This document shows positions 38,232 through 38,422 of a stretch of 38,422 nt of DNA, piece by piece (positions within the stretch are counted from its first letter, which is position 1; every line of letters begins with the position of its first letter). The notes below the pieces were generated by a model. The model was given only the letters and a program-made list of their open reading frames with translations. It had not been told where the DNA came from and made no database searches. Origin of the DNA: a virus; the IMG/VR virus record IMGVR_UViG_3300031673_000208, positions 1-38,422 of that record; one strand, 5' to 3'. The position numbers and the translations under genes were made by a program.

Positions 38232-38422
38232 GTATATGCCGAAACCCGGTCCCGGCCCGGTCGCGCAATCTGAGCGTTTGCTCTGATGCCACGAGAAACG
38301 ATGGGATTCCGCACGTGCCGAGTGGTCCGCGCCGGGCGCGCCCGAACCGACTCTGAGTCGATTCCGAGCCGATTCGAATACCAAAAATGAAGGTGAAGGG
38401 TGACGGAAGCTCCGGAACGGCC
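38232..38422. other. Right-end intergenic region
   Basis: No complete gene. It holds CCGGTCCCGG at 38246-38255 (also in the 18.8 kb cluster), a CGACTC-T-GAGTCG palindrome (38347-38359), and repeated GATTC/CGATTC words. An ATG at 38387 opens a rightward frame that runs off the window but lacks a ribosome site. Packaging genes could begin just beyond. Confidence 0.4.

Noticed and set aside
464-38422. Temperate lifestyle
   Set aside because: No integrase, excisionase, Cro/CI pair or attachment site seen in the window. The missing few kb prevent certainty.

Overview
The window looks like most of the genome of a tailed double-stranded DNA phage with a non-contractile, siphovirus-type tail. The evidence is a canonical head-neck-tail gene order, tightly packed genes with ATGA/GTGA start-stop overlaps, strong GGAGG ribosome sites with several GTG and TTG starts, a tape-measure gene, and a complete replication module. 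I see no integrase or clear repressor, so a virulent lifestyle is the simpler reading. Terminase, portal and the N-terminal part of the MuF-like head protein are missing and probably lie just outside the window. The host is unknown. A GT9 (heptosyltransferase-like) glycosyltransferase hints at a Gram-negative host, but this is weak inference.

Layout: (1) 1-17685, plus strand, late genes. These run from the MuF-like head protein (partial) through protease/scaffold, decoration protein, major capsid protein, neck genes, tail tube and tail chaperones (with a probable -1 frameshift) to the tape measure, distal tail protein and a 1001-residue tail-tip protein. That protein ends in a spectacular Cys-X-X-X repeat. 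It is followed directly by two small Cys-containing proteins and a radical SAM/SPASM enzyme, then a coiled-coil membrane protein, a GT9 glycosyltransferase, a SAM methyltransferase, a holin-like protein and a secreted protein. (2) 17686-18943: a perfect 12-bp inverted repeat, one leftward gene, and a GC-rich palindrome cluster. (3) 18944-36549, plus strand, early/replication genes: RecB/Cas4-like nuclease, resolvase-like nuclease, sigma-like protein, uracil-DNA-glycosylase/PolA fusion, SSB, PurZ-like adenylosuccinate synthetase homologue, nucleotide kinase, class II ribonucleotide reductase, DnaB-like helicase, two DNA methyltransferases, deoxyribosyltransferase-like protein, primase, and many small zinc-ribbon proteins. 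(4) 36448-38231, minus strand: a second sigma-like protein and small genes read from a near-consensus sigma-70 promoter.

Two systems stand out. First, the tail-tip protein carries 43 consecutive CXXX tetrads (44 evenly spaced Cys), mostly Cys-Glu-X-X, and sits just upstream of a SPASM-type radical SAM maturase. I infer a phage tail structure post-translationally cross-linked by RiPP-like chemistry. Second, the PurA homologue has Ser in place of the catalytic Asp of the GQWGDEGKGK motif. This is the PurZ hallmark, so the phage may replace adenine with 2-aminoadenine (Z) in its DNA. The nearby PolA-family polymerase, adenylate-kinase-like protein and B12-dependent reductase would serve the same pathway. 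No DatZ or MazZ was recognised in the window.

All calls come from reading the sequence and recalling protein families. No database search was run.
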